Shown in pieces: positions 8,131-17,217 of a stretch of DNA of 64,000 nucleotides. The stretch is from JANMMJ01 sp031373255 (GTDB lineage Bacteria > Pseudomonadota > Alphaproteobacteria > Rhizobiales > Aestuariivirgaceae), in contig JANMMJ010000054.1 in the NCBI GenBank assembly GCA_031373255.1, forward strand, positions 1 to 64,000, read 5' to 3'. A model generated the notes under the pieces. It was not told the DNA's origin. It saw only the letters and a list, made by a program, of their open reading frames with translations, and made no database searches. The translations under genes and the position numbers were made by a program. How positions within the stretch are numbered: the first letter of the stretch is position 1; the number at the start of each line of letters is the position of its first letter.

Positions 8131-10110
8131 ATGACACGCGATAAACCCTGGATTTTCCGCACCTACGCAGGCCATTCCACGGCAGCTGAGAGCAACAAGC
8201 TCTACCGGAACAATCTGTCGAAGGGCCAGACCGGCCTGTCTGTGGCATTCGATCTTCCCACCCAGACGGGTTATGATCCCGATCACATTCTGGCTCGCGG
8301 TGAGGTCGGCAAGGTAGGTGTTCCGGTATCTCACCTTGGCGACATGCGTCAGCTCTTCGACGGCATCCCGCTTGGTGACATGAACACCTCCATGACGATT
8401 AACGCTACGGCATCGTGGCTCATGGCGTTGTACGTGGCCACGGCCGATGAACAGAATGTGTCAAGGGCAAGCCTTCAGGGCACGACCCAGAACGATATCA
8501 TCAAGGAATATCTCGCGCGCGGAACCCACGTGTTCCCACCAAAACCATCCATGAAACTCATTACCGACACGATTGTCTTTTCGTGCCGGGAAATGCCCAA
8601 GTGGAACCCGATGAATGTCTGCTCCTATCATTTGCAGGAAGCAGGTGCCACGCCGGTTCAGGAGCTGGCCTATGCCCTCGCAACCGCCATCGCCGTGCTT
8701 GATGCTGCGAAAGCCAGCGGCGAAATTGCTCCGGCAGAATTTCCCCAGGTCGTCGGCCGCATATCGTTCTTCGTCAATGCCGGCATCCGGTTTGTGACAG
8801 AACTGTGCAAGATGAGGGCGTTCTGCGAGCTCTGGGACGAAATCTGCAAAGGCAGATATGGCGTCGAAGACGAGAAACTCCGCCGTTTCCGCTATGGTGT
8901 ACAGGTCAATTCCCTCGGATTGACCGAACAGCAGCCTGAAAACAACGTATACCGCATCCTGCTTGAAATGTTGGCCGTCGTCCTTTCGAAAAACGCCCGC
9001 GCCCGTGCCGTGCAGCTTCCCGCCTGGAATGAGGCCTTGGGTCTTCCCAGGCCATGGGACCAGCAATGGTCACTCCGCATGCAACAGATCGTGGCTTATG
9101 AGACCGACCTGCTGGAATATGCCGACATCTTCGATGGCTCAAAGGAAATCGAGGCAAAGGTTGAAGCACTCAAGACGAAAGCACGAGCAGAACTGAAACA
9201 GGTGATCGGCCTTGGCGGCGCTGTTGCAGCCATTGAACAGGGCTACATGAAGCGCCAGTTGGTGGAATCCAACACAGCGCGCCTCAAGGCGATCGAGATC
9301 GGCGACATCAAGATCGTCGGCGTCAATGTCTTCACGACGACAGAGGAATCGCCGCTCTCGGCCAACGAAGGCAGCGCGGTCATGACTGTTTCTGACAATG
9401 TCGAATACGAACAGATCGAGCGGCTAAAAGCTTGGCGGGCATCACGCGATTCGAAGGTCGCACAACGGACGCTGCAGAGCCTCCGCGAAGCGGCACAGGA
9501 AGGCCGCAACATCATGGAGCCCTCGATAGCCTGCGCCAGGGCCGGTGTCACCACCGGCGAATGGGGCGCCATCTTGCGCGAAGTCTTCGGTGAGTACCGC
9601 GCCCCGACCGGTGTGCGCCTCGTTATGCGCGGCGAAAATCCCAAGGACATTGCCGAGATCCGCAAATGCGTAGCGGCCCTTGGCCAGAAGCTGGGAACCC
9701 CGGTCAGATTCCTGATGGGCAAGCCCGGCCTTGACGGCCATTCCAACGGCGCAGAGCAGATTGCCGTTCGCGCCGCCGACTGTGGCTTCGAAGTGAGTTA
9801 TGACGGCATCCGCCTGACACCCGAGCAGATCGTCACCATGGCGCGTGAAACCGGAAGCCACGTCGTCGGACTGTCCATTCTGTCCGGCTCTCACGTGCCG
9901 CTGGTGCGTGATGTGATGAATCGCATGCGCGCAGCGGGTCTGGGCCATGTTCCCGTCGTCGCCGGTGGCATCATCCCGCCTGAGGACACACTAATTCTCA
10001 AGCAACTGGGCGTCGCGCGGGTCTATACGCCGAAGGATTTCGATCTCAACCGTATCATGATGGACCTTGTTAAACTGCTGGAATCGGGCGAAAACGAACG
10101 CGCGGCCTGA
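8131..10110 (+). CDS. ecm: Ethylmalonyl-CoA mutase (B12-dependent)
   Basis: Adenosylcobalamin-dependent mutase converting (2R)-ethylmalonyl-CoA to methylsuccinyl-CoA. The first ATG that begins the family sequence (MTRDKPWIFRTYAGHSTA) is at 8131, giving 659 aa, usual for single-subunit Ecm. The C-terminal cobalamin domain has the DxHxxG motif (GLDGHSNGAEQ), then SILSGSH and VVAGGIIPPED. The substrate barrel has FDLPTQTGYDPDH. Methylmalonyl-CoA mutase is the alternative; proximity to ccr favours Ecm. Confidence 0.92.
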   Translation: MTRDKPWIFRTYAGHSTAAESNKLYRNNLSKGQTGLSVAFDLPTQTGYDPDHILARGEVGKVGVPVSHLGDMRQLFDGIPLGDMNTSMTINATASWLMALYVATADEQNVSRASLQGTTQNDIIKEYLARGTHVFPPKPSMKLITDTIVFSCREMPKWNPMNVCSYHLQEAGATPVQELAYALATAIAVLDAAKASGEIAPAEFPQVVGRISFFVNAGIRFVTELCKMRAFCELWDEICKGRYGVEDEKLRRFRYGVQVNSLGLTEQQPENNVYRILLEMLAVVLSKNARARAVQLPAWNEALGLPRPWDQQWSLRMQQIVAYETDLLEYADIFDGSKEIEAKVEALKTKARAELKQVIGLGGAVAAIEQGYMKRQLVESNTARLKAIEIGDIKIVGVNVFTTTEESPLSANEGSAVMTVSDNVEYEQIERLKAWRASRDSKVAQRTLQSLREAAQEGRNIMEPSIACARAGVTTGEWGAILREVFGEYRAPTGVRLVMRGENPKDIAEIRKCVAALGQKLGTPVRFLMGKPGLDGHSNGAEQIAVRAADCGFEVSYDGIRLTPEQIVTMARETGSHVVGLSILSGSHVPLVRDVMNRMRAAGLGHVPVVAGGIIPPEDTLILKQLGVARVYTPKDFDLNRIMMDLVKLLESGENERAA

Positions 10111-10125
10111 GCCCGCACGCAGTTC

Positions 10126-11073
10126 ATGAACGCCATTCTCACCACCATTCTTCCAGTCTTCGGACTTATAGCACTTGGCTACCTCGCGGCACGTCTCCGC
10201 TACATCACATCGACAGCGGCCCAGGGTCTCACCCAGTTCGTCTTCAACATGGCCATCCCGGCGCTGCTGTTTCGCACCATTGTCATGATGAGCGATCAGA
10301 GCGTATCGCCCTGGCCGCTTTGGACCGCCGTATTTGGTGGCTTGTCTATTGTCTGGATCGTGACCACGCTGGCCGTCCGCAGTGTTGACACCCTGAGTGA
10401 GGCCGGCGGCACGGCCGCCGCCATGTCGGCCACTTTCGGAAACGTGGCCCTGCTTGGATTTCCTCTGGCAATTGCCCATTTCGGCCAGGAAATTGCGGTC
10501 CCCGTCTCGCTCATTCTCTCGATCCATGCAGCGGTATTGTGGTTTGCCGCGACAGCCCAGATCGAAACGGCAAGGCAGGGCCACATGCCGTCATGGCTGG
10601 CCCTGTTCAAGGAACTGTTCAACAACCTCGCGCGAAACCCGATCGTGCTGTCGCTTGTCGCAGGCGCCCTATGGCGCACCACGGGTTGGGGCCTTCATCC
10701 GGTCCCGGACCGCCTGCTTGAACTCCTCGGCAATGGCGGCATACCCACGGCTCTCGTTGCCCTCGGGCTGTCGCTCGCTTCCTACAGCCTGAAAGGCCAG
10801 TGGAACGCCATCGCCATTATAATCGTCCTCAAGATGGTGCTGCTCCCGGTCCTCGTCTGGGCGATAGCGACTTACGCCGTTACCTTGCCGCCCTTGTGGA
10901 TCAAGGCGGCCGTCCTTCTCGCCGCCATGCCAACTGGCGCCAATGCCTATCTGTTTGCCCAGCGCTACAATACCGGTACCGCCGCCGTTTCGGGCGCCGT
11001 TGCGCTTGGCACAGGCGTCGCAATCTTCACGGTCGCCGCCCTGCTCTGGCTGATGGACAGCGGCATGATCTGA
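10126..11073 (+). CDS. AEC family transporter (auxin efflux carrier type)
   Basis: 315-aa polytopic inner-membrane carrier with about ten hydrophobic segments. The N-terminal opening FGLIALGYLAARL and the later GNVALLGFPLA and MPTGANAYLFAQRY are typical of AEC permeases (MdcF/YfdV kin). It follows ecm after 15 bases, so is probably co-transcribed. Substrate is unknown; members near ethylmalonyl-CoA genes could move dicarboxylates or other organic acids, which is inference only. Confidence 0.85.
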   Translation: MNAILTTILPVFGLIALGYLAARLRYITSTAAQGLTQFVFNMAIPALLFRTIVMMSDQSVSPWPLWTAVFGGLSIVWIVTTLAVRSVDTLSEAGGTAAAMSATFGNVALLGFPLAIAHFGQEIAVPVSLILSIHAAVLWFAATAQIETARQGHMPSWLALFKELFNNLARNPIVLSLVAGALWRTTGWGLHPVPDRLLELLGNGGIPTALVALGLSLASYSLKGQWNAIAIIIVLKMVLLPVLVWAIATYAVTLPPLWIKAAVLLAAMPTGANAYLFAQRYNTGTAAVSGAVALGTGVAIFTVAALLWLMDSGMI

Positions 11074-11080
11074 TCGAAAC

Positions 11081-12130
11081 TCAGCGCGGCATGACTGCCC
11101 AGTAATCGAACTCAAGGATGACTCCCGGCACTTCGGCCCTTGCTTCCTGCGTGGGAAAATCGGCGCAGCTCATGTCGCGCGTTGCCCGCATGAGAATGCG
11201 AAGCGCCCCGATATCGCTTCGCCCCGGGATTTCAGCCTTGTCCAGAATTTCCGACCACGTGAACACTGTACCGCCTGCGAAAAGTGGTGCCACATGCCGC
11301 CCGCCATTGATGGCAGCGACATGAAAGGCATTCTGCAGTCCGTTAAATGAAAGTGCGCGCGCCAGCGAAATCACGTGACCGCCGTAAATCAGCCGCCGCC
11401 CGAACCGGCCCCTGGCTTCCTCGAACTGGTTGAAATGGACCTTCGCCGCATTCTGGAACAGCCGTGTCGCAAGCTGATGCTCTGCCTCTTCGACGGTCAT
11501 TCCGTCGACATGATCGATCTTCTCGCCAATTTCATAGTCGTCGAACCTGTTGTCCGAGCCCGCCAGTTCATCATCCCACATGTTGCAGTCGATGGGCGGG
11601 GCGGCTTTTCCCAAAACATCCGCGGCGACGAATTTGGGTAGCTCTGGAACGACCGGGGCAGGGGCGGGCGAGTCCTCATTCCGCTTTCGCACCATCACCC
11701 AGCGAACATAGGAAAGCACCGCTTCGTCACGCTGATTGTATCCGGTAGACCGGACATAAACTGTACCGGTCTTGCCATTTGAATTCTCCTTGAGCCCGAT
11801 GACCTCGGACACCGTCGAAAGCGTATCGCCGACATAGACAGCCTTCAGGAAATTCCCGTCGGCATATCCAAGATTGGCAATGGCATTGAGTGAAATATCG
11901 GCAACGGTCTTTCCAAAAACAATATGGAATACAAGCATGTCGTCGATCGGCGCATGCGGATATCCAACGGTGCTGGCGAAGCTCTTGGCGCTCTGCACCA
12001 CGAAACGTGAACCATAAAGGGCCGTGTAGAGTTGCATGTCGCCGCGCCAGAGCGTGCGCGGCGTTGCATGCCGGATCACCTGCCCGATGGTAAAATCTTC
12101 AAAGAAGTTGCCGAGATTTGTCTTGCTCAT
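11081..12130 (-). CDS. mch: Mesaconyl-CoA hydratase (MaoC double hot-dog)
   Basis: Hydrates mesaconyl-C1-CoA to beta-methylmalyl-CoA in the ethylmalonyl-CoA pathway. From the ATG at 12130 the protein is 349 aa, with two MaoC-like halves: GNFFEDFTIGQVIRHATPRT opens the first and FDDYEIGEKIDHVDGMTVEEAEH (in two parts) opens the second. Family stretch RRLIYGGHVISLARAL carries the catalytic His region. Its ATG overlaps the stop of the lyase/thioesterase gene (ATGA), making a two-gene operon that supports the assignment. Confidence 0.9.
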   Translation of the reverse strand: MSKTNLGNFFEDFTIGQVIRHATPRTLWRGDMQLYTALYGSRFVVQSAKSFASTVGYPHAPIDDMLVFHIVFGKTVADISLNAIANLGYADGNFLKAVYVGDTLSTVSEVIGLKENSNGKTGTVYVRSTGYNQRDEAVLSYVRWVMVRKRNEDSPAPAPVVPELPKFVAADVLGKAAPPIDCNMWDDELAGSDNRFDDYEIGEKIDHVDGMTVEEAEHQLATRLFQNAAKVHFNQFEEARGRFGRRLIYGGHVISLARALSFNGLQNAFHVAAINGGRHVAPLFAGGTVFTWSEILDKAEIPGRSDIGALRILMRATRDMSCADFPTQEARAEVPGVILEFDYWAVMPR

Positions 12131-12993
12131 GCGGCGATTGCCTCGGCGATGGTCACCAGCCGTTGAGCCATGGCCAGGTGCAGTCTCTCGACCATGCGGC
12201 CCTCCACGGTGATCACACCCTTCTTGGCGTTCACCGGCAGGGTGAATGCCTCGATGATCTTTCGCGACCACTCGACTTCGACAGGGCTTGGCGAAAACAT
12301 CTCGTTGCAGGGCTCCACCTGCGATGGATGGATGAGCGTCTTCCCGTCCATGCCAAGCGTGCGGCCTTGCTCACACTCGATTCTGAATCCTGTTTCATCT
12401 TTGAAGTCATTGTAGACGCCATCGATCACGTCGAGGCCATAGGCACGCGCCGCAAGCAGCGTCATCGAAAGCCAGGGGAGAATCGCAAAACGCCCGCCCG
12501 TTGCGCTGGCCCGCGATTCCTTCAGCAGGTCATTGGTGCCGAGCACCAGGCACGACAGTCGCGCCACGGCATGAACCGAGGCGATTTCCCGCACATTGAA
12601 GATCGCCAGTGGCGTCTCCATCATCGCCCACATCCGCGTCTCCTCAGCCCCGCCGGCGGCAGCATAGATGCGCGCTGCGTTGACGATGTCACCAGGGCGC
12701 GCCACCTTCGGGATCAGAACGGCATCCGGACTTGCTTCCGCCGCAGCACGCAGATCGTCGACGCCCCAGGGCGTATCGATCGCGTTGACCCGGATCACCA
12801 GCTCTCGCCTGCCATAAGCCTTGGAAGCCGCGGCGGACACGACGTTTTTCCGCGCTATCGCCTTGGCTTCGGGGGCCACGGAGTCTTCCAGGTCGAGGAT
12901 GAGGGCGTCGGCAGCAATGATCTTCGCCTTTTCCAGCGCCCGTTCATTGGCGCCGGGCATATACAGAACACTGCGGCGCGGGCGTATGGTCAT
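12127..12993 (-). CDS. mcl2: HpcH/CitE-family malyl-CoA thioesterase/lyase (Mcl2-like)
   Basis: 288-aa member of the HpcH/HpaI/CitE family. RRSVLYMPGANERALEKA, LILDLEDSVAP, MMETPLAIFNV and GFDGKTLIHPSQ-type (here GMDGKTLIHPSQ) motifs are present, including the acidic metal ligands. The start at 12993 fits where homology begins. Size and N-terminus resemble the shorter (3S)-malyl-CoA thioesterase (Mcl2) described in Rhodobacter more than the ~320-aa malyl-CoA lyase Mcl1, so I favour the former; lyase activity on beta-methylmalyl-CoA cannot be excluded. Overlaps mch by 4 bases. Confidence 0.78.
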   Translation of the reverse strand: MTIRPRRSVLYMPGANERALEKAKIIAADALILDLEDSVAPEAKAIARKNVVSAAASKAYGRRELVIRVNAIDTPWGVDDLRAAAEASPDAVLIPKVARPGDIVNAARIYAAAGGAEETRMWAMMETPLAIFNVREIASVHAVARLSCLVLGTNDLLKESRASATGGRFAILPWLSMTLLAARAYGLDVIDGVYNDFKDETGFRIECEQGRTLGMDGKTLIHPSQVEPCNEMFSPSPVEVEWSRKIIEAFTLPVNAKKGVITVEGRMVERLHLAMAQRLVTIAEAIAA

Positions 12994-13087
12994 TGGCTCT
13001 CCCGAGTAGAAAATGAGGCCGGACCATATCTGCTGCACCGCACAATGTGAAGTGGACTTTGTACCCTGCCTTGGGCTAACTCAAGGC

Positions 13088-14263
13088 ATGATGAAACACG
13101 TCGATGTTGCGATTGTGGGCGGCGGGATCGTCGGAAGCGCGACGGCCTACTATCTGAAAAAACATGGTTTCAAGGGCTCGGTCGCGATCATCGAAAGGGA
13201 CATGAGCTTTGCCAGGGGGTGCACTGGCCTTTCCTGTGGCGGCATCCGCCAGCAATTCTCGACGCCTGAAAACATCGAGCTTTCGAAGTTCGGGCTTAAT
13301 CTCATCCGCAATCTCAAACATGAGTTCGGCAGCGAAGCCGATGTGGGTTTCAAGGAACAGGGCTACCTGATCCTTGCGTCGGAAAATGGCGTGCCCGTTC
13401 TCCAGGACAACCATAAAATCCAGCACGCTCACGGCGCCAACAACGTGCTGCTCGATGCACAAGCCCTTGCCGCACGGTTTCCGTGGCTGAACACAGAAGC
13501 CCTGTCGCTGGGCTGTTTTGGCCTCACTGGCGAAGGCTGGCTTGACCCCTATTCCTTCATGAGCTTGTTCCGGAAGGCGGCATCGAACAGCGGTGTCGTA
13601 CTCATAACTGCGGATGTCACAGGTGTGTCGACAGGCAATGGCGCTGTCCAATCCCTCGCCCTCTCCGATGGCAGCGAAATTTCCTGCACCACCATGGTCA
13701 ATGCTGCAGGCGCTGGCGCTGGCGCCTTGTCGGCCATGGCGGGTGTTCCTCTGCCTGTCGGTCCCCGAAAGCGCTACGTTTATGTCTTCGATTGCCAGCA
13801 GGCAACTGAGGCGCTCCATTTGGCGCCGCTGACGGTGGACCCTTCCGGCTTTTACTTTCGGCCCGAAGGCCGCAACTTCATCTGTGGCCTCTCGCCGGAT
13901 GAAGCAGAAGAACCGGTAGAGATGAACTGGGATGTCGACTACGGCTGGTTCGAAGACCGCATCTGGCCAAACCTCGCCGCGCGTGTTCCTGCCTTCGAAG
14001 CGATCAAGGTCACCAATGCCTGGGTTGGACACTACGATTACAATGCGCTCGACCAGAATGGAATTTTCGGCGCCCATCCCGATCTGAAGAATTTCATCTT
14101 TGCCAATGGTTTTTCCGGGCACGGCTTCCAGCAGGGCCCCGCATCGGGCAACGCCACCGCCGAATGGATCATTCATGGCGAGTACCGGACCATAGATCTC
14201 ACGCGCTTCGGCTATGATCGCGTCATCCGCAATCAGCCGCTATTCGAAAAAAACGTCATCTGA
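13088..14263 (+). CDS. FAD-dependent oxidoreductase (DAO family)
   Basis: 391-aa flavoprotein of the D-amino-acid oxidase/sarcosine oxidase-like group. The FAD-binding Rossmann motif DVAIVGGGIVGSATAYYL is at the N-terminus, followed by GCTGLSCGGIRQQF; the C-terminus has FANGFSGHGFQQGPASG, which closes the FAD site. Frame is open upstream to 13013, but homology begins at the ATG 13088 (or 13091). First gene of an overlapping run with pdxY, DUF429 and the dehydratase, suggesting amino-acid catabolism. Substrate not determinable. Confidence 0.88.
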   Translation: MMKHVDVAIVGGGIVGSATAYYLKKHGFKGSVAIIERDMSFARGCTGLSCGGIRQQFSTPENIELSKFGLNLIRNLKHEFGSEADVGFKEQGYLILASENGVPVLQDNHKIQHAHGANNVLLDAQALAARFPWLNTEALSLGCFGLTGEGWLDPYSFMSLFRKAASNSGVVLITADVTGVSTGNGAVQSLALSDGSEISCTTMVNAAGAGAGALSAMAGVPLPVGPRKRYVYVFDCQQATEALHLAPLTVDPSGFYFRPEGRNFICGLSPDEAEEPVEMNWDVDYGWFEDRIWPNLAARVPAFEAIKVTNAWVGHYDYNALDQNGIFGAHPDLKNFIFANGFSGHGFQQGPASGNATAEWIIHGEYRTIDLTRFGYDRVIRNQPLFEKNVI

Positions 14264-15051
14264 TGACGATCCATGTTCTGTCCATCTCGTCTCAGGTGGC
14301 CTTTGGACCGGTTGGGAACTCGGCAGCAGCGCCCGGCATGGAATCACTCGGCCTTACCGTCCACCAGGTGCCGACGATCATTCTCTCCAATCATCCGGGC
14401 CACGGCGAGCCCGCAGGCTTCCGCACCGAGGCGCGGCACCTGGGCGGAATCCTCGGTGCGCTAGAAAACCTCGGCGTCCTCCAGCAATGCGCGGCGGTGC
14501 TGACCGGATATTTCGCCGCGAATGACCAGGTCTTCGGCGTCGCCCGCGCCATCAGGCGCATGAAGGAGAAGAACCCAAAGCTCTACTATCTCTGCGATCC
14601 CGTTTTGGGCGATGACCCTGATGGCCTCTATGTTCCGGTTCAGGTGGCCGAGGCCATTCGCGATGAACTCATGCCCATCGCCGACTGTATCGCGCCGAAC
14701 CGCTTTGAGCTCGAGTGGCTGTCACAGCGCCTTGTGACTTCGATTTCCAGGGCCATCCGCGCCGCGAGCGATCTGCCCTGCCCAGAGATTCTCGCTACAT
14801 CAATCCCCGCCGGACCTGAGGAAATTGCGACGCTGAGTATCACCGCAGATCAGGTGGCGGAACACCACGCACACAAACTTGACGGCATTCCCCATGGCAC
14901 CGGCGACCTGCTGTCCGGGCTCTATCTCGGCTACCGCGCCATGGATCAAAATCCAGCAGTGGCATTAAGCGCATCCATGAAAATCCTTGAACGCGTCATT
15001 GAGGCAAGCCGGGGAAGTTCCGTATTGAATCTGACCACTGGTCTGTCATGA
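14263..15051 (+). CDS. pdxY: Pyridoxal kinase PdxY
   Basis: Phosphorylates pyridoxal to PLP in the B6 salvage route. The 262-aa ribokinase-like protein has SSQVAFGPVGNSAA at the N-terminus, TIILSNHPGHG, YLCDPVLGDD, APNRFELEWLS and the catalytic GTGDLLSGL. The ATG overlaps the stop of the flavoprotein gene (ATGA-type, 1 shared base). Neighbouring PLP-dependent dehydratase and amino-acid oxidase give a sensible metabolic context. Slightly shorter than E. coli PdxY. Confidence 0.92.
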   Translation: MTIHVLSISSQVAFGPVGNSAAAPGMESLGLTVHQVPTIILSNHPGHGEPAGFRTEARHLGGILGALENLGVLQQCAAVLTGYFAANDQVFGVARAIRRMKEKNPKLYYLCDPVLGDDPDGLYVPVQVAEAIRDELMPIADCIAPNRFELEWLSQRLVTSISRAIRAASDLPCPEILATSIPAGPEEIATLSITADQVAEHHAHKLDGIPHGTGDLLSGLYLGYRAMDQNPAVALSASMKILERVIEASRGSSVLNLTTGLS

Positions 15052-15749
15052 AACCTGTCATCGGTGTTGATGGCTGTCCGGGTGGCTGGATCGCAGCCGT
15101 TTGGGGTGTAGGCCTCGACTTCCACCTATGCCCCACTTTCACGGATATCTTGGCGCTTGCAGGTGAGCCCATTGCCGTCGACATGCCGATTGGCTTCGAC
15201 AGTGTATGCAGCCCCGGTGGCAGGGAAGCCGAACGCGCGGCCAGAGCAACGCTTGAGCGAGGCCGCAAGAGCAGCGTGTTTCCCTCCCCGGCACGGGCTG
15301 TCATTGCTGCCAATCCGGCCACGCTGGCAGAGGCCAACGCCATCAACGTCGCCAATTCAAATCCTCCAAAGCGTCTGTCGGCGCAGTGTTTTGGACTGAT
15401 GAAGAAGCTGGTGGAACTTGATCTGCTCATGACTCCAGACTTGCAACAGCGCGTCTTTGAATCGCATCCGGAACTGGCCTTCTGGGCGATGAGCGGCGAG
15501 AAGTCGGTTGCCCCGTCGAAGAAGACGCCGGAAGGGCATCGCATCCGCCTGAACTTGCTACGCGGCGCTGGCCTGCCATTGCCTGAAGTGCTCCCCGTTT
15601 TTTCCGCATCGCGCGTAGCACGTGACGATATTCTCGACGCTTGTGCCTGTGCATGGGTGGCGCGGCGCATTCTTGAGAAGAAACATTTTTGTTTTCCCGC
15701 CAATCCACCGATGGATGCCAAAGGCCTGCGAATGGAGATAAATGCATGA
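15048..15749 (+). CDS. DUF429 protein (predicted RNase H-like nuclease)
   Basis: 233-aa protein with the family opening VIGVDGCPGGWIAAVW, followed by IAVDMPIGFDSV, which resembles the paired acidic strand positions of RNase H-like folds. PSKKTPEGHRIRLNLL and DDILDACACAWVARRI complete the family pattern. ATG overlaps the pdxY stop by 4 bases, and its own stop overlaps the next ATG, so it is translated as part of the operon. Nuclease activity is predicted for the family, not shown. Confidence 0.85.
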   Translation: MKPVIGVDGCPGGWIAAVWGVGLDFHLCPTFTDILALAGEPIAVDMPIGFDSVCSPGGREAERAARATLERGRKSSVFPSPARAVIAANPATLAEANAINVANSNPPKRLSAQCFGLMKKLVELDLLMTPDLQQRVFESHPELAFWAMSGEKSVAPSKKTPEGHRIRLNLLRGAGLPLPEVLPVFSASRVARDDILDACACAWVARRILEKKHFCFPANPPMDAKGLRMEINA

Positions 15750-16693
15750 TTGACCGGGAAACCATTGCAGCCACCTACGCGCGGATTGCGCCCTTCATCC
15801 GGCGAACCCCGGTGATGCATGTACAGGTGCCGGACATCGAAGGCCCAGTAGCGTTGAAACTGGAACAATTGCAGCATACGGGCTCCTTCAAGGCCAGGGG
15901 CGCATTTGCCAATCTTGTCGGGCGCAAAGTGCCGGATATTGGCGTTGCGGCGGCATCGGGCGGCAACCATGGTGCGGCAGCGGCTTACACGGCACGCCGG
16001 ATGAAATTTCCGGCCCGCATCTTTGTGCCATCCATCGCATCACCTGCAAAAGTGAGCCGCATAAAAAGCTATGGCGCGGAAATCGTGCAGGATGGTGCCA
16101 ACTACTACGAGGCGCTGGCCAACTGTATGTCCTATGTCAAATCATCGGGCGCGCTCAACATTCATGCCTATGACGAGGAGCCGACACTTCTGGGCCAGGG
16201 CACGGTGGGACTGGAGATCGAGGAACAGCTTCCCGACATCGACACCCTGCTTGTCGCCGTCGGCGGCGGCGGGTTGATTGGCGGCATAGCGGCATGGTTT
16301 GCCGGCCGCATCAAGGTCGTGGGTGTCGAGCCCGAAGCCAGCAACGCGCTCCATGCCGCCCTCGCTGCCGGGGAACCAGTCAAGATTACTCCATCCGGCA
16401 TCGCCGCTGATTCACTCGGCGCCAGTTTTGCCGGTACGCTGATGTTCGGCATTGCGAAGCAGCATGTCGATCACGTGGCGCTGGTCAGTGATGATGCGAT
16501 ACGCCGGGCCCAGGCGTGGCTCTGGGATCGCGCCCGTCTCATTACCGAGCCGGGCGGTGCCGCGGCTATGGCGGCACTGCTTTCCGGCAGTTACCGGCCG
16601 GCCGCAGGCGAGCGCGTCTGCGTGCTCGTCTGCGGGGCCAATACCGAACCTGAGGCTTTTGCGAAGTCCATCGCCGGCCTCACATTACCCTGA
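15746..16693 (+). CDS. Threonine/serine dehydratase (PLP-dependent)
   Basis: 315-aa fold-type II PLP enzyme that would deaminate threonine or serine. Residues 14-25 read FIRRTPVMHVQV; the PLP lysine is in HTGSFKARGA, the substrate loop in ASGGNHGAAAAY, and the phosphate-binding glycine loop in VGGGGLIGGIAAW. No C-terminal ACT domain, so this is the catabolic/racemase-like type rather than biosynthetic IlvA. The ATG at 15746 overlaps the DUF429 stop (ATGA). Confidence 0.9.
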   Translation: MIDRETIAATYARIAPFIRRTPVMHVQVPDIEGPVALKLEQLQHTGSFKARGAFANLVGRKVPDIGVAAASGGNHGAAAAYTARRMKFPARIFVPSIASPAKVSRIKSYGAEIVQDGANYYEALANCMSYVKSSGALNIHAYDEEPTLLGQGTVGLEIEEQLPDIDTLLVAVGGGGLIGGIAAWFAGRIKVVGVEPEASNALHAALAAGEPVKITPSGIAADSLGASFAGTLMFGIAKQHVDHVALVSDDAIRRAQAWLWDRARLITEPGGAAAMAALLSGSYRPAAGERVCVLVCGANTEPEAFAKSIAGLTLP

Positions 16694-16919
16694 AGCGCAC
16701 GAGAATTGCTGCCTCGGCGCGCCACATCTCCTGCTCCAGCTTGAAACGCTCGATCTCGCGGTAATCATGCGGCAGCCGCACCGGCTGTCGCAATCGTGCC
16801 ACAAACTGCAAAAACCTGCGGCCCGTCTTGAGCCGCCTGTCCCGCCCGGCGAACCGGGCATCAATATCGAAAGCAAACACCTTCCTGTCACGCGCCACTT
16901 GTCGCAGCGCGCGTCCCAT
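16680..16919 (-). CDS. Small hypothetical protein, possibly the remnant of a longer gene
   Basis: 79-aa frame convergent with and overlapping the dehydratase stop by 14 bases. It is rich in Arg and has no motif I recognise. Its frame stays in phase with about 36 more sensible codons upstream, separated by one TGA. Further upstream (17059-17088) a strong AAAGGAG precedes an ATG with only nine codons before a stop. The three pieces could be a decayed gene. Alternatively the whole stretch is non-coding. Low certainty. Confidence 0.3.
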   Translation of the reverse strand: MGRALRQVARDRKVFAFDIDARFAGRDRRLKTGRRFLQFVARLRQPVRLPHDYREIERFKLEQEMWRAEAAILVRFRVM

Positions 16920-17217
16920 CGATAGAATTTCGGCAAGACGCAGAATCCTTCAGCGCAAGCGCAGAGGATGCGTCACTTGTCCCGTTCTGTCTGGAAGAGC
17001 TGAGAGCAACCGCTCAATGGCAAATGCCAACCCGGGACCCGAGCCCCAGGCCCGGAGATCAGAGGAAAAACTCCTGTCGTGTAATCATGGCGATCTCCTT
17101 TTCGCGGTTGAAACCGTGAGCCGTATAACATGAGAGAGTGACCGGGGGAATCGAAATTCCGCCGGTCACGGGAAATTCATCAGTACTGTGACGATCACGC
17201 CACAGCCATGAACGCAA
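16920..17217. other. Intergenic stretch between small ORF and asd
   Basis: About 300 bases with no convincing complete gene. It contains the 14-bp hairpin at 17138-17169 and, on the minus strand, an AAAGGAG followed by an ATG at 17088 with a nine-codon frame that may be a broken gene start. Nothing else structured was seen. Confidence 0.4.
17138..17169. terminator. Strong hairpin downstream of asd
   Basis: Perfect-looking stem: GTGACCGG pairs with CCGGTCAC, one G/G mismatch, then GGAAT pairs with ATTCC around a four-base loop CGAA (with the adjacent A-T). It begins 49 bases after the asd stop on the minus strand. No run of T follows on either strand, so it is either a non-canonical terminator or an mRNA 3' stabiliser. 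Confidence 0.5.

Noticed and set aside
12118..13050. 310-codon plus-strand frame opposite mcl2
   Set aside because: Antisense shadow of a clear CitE-family gene; His/Arg-rich and motif-free.
17138..17169. Canonical Rho-independent terminator for asd
   Set aside because: The stem is excellent but neither strand has the following T run, so I list it as a terminator-like hairpin only.
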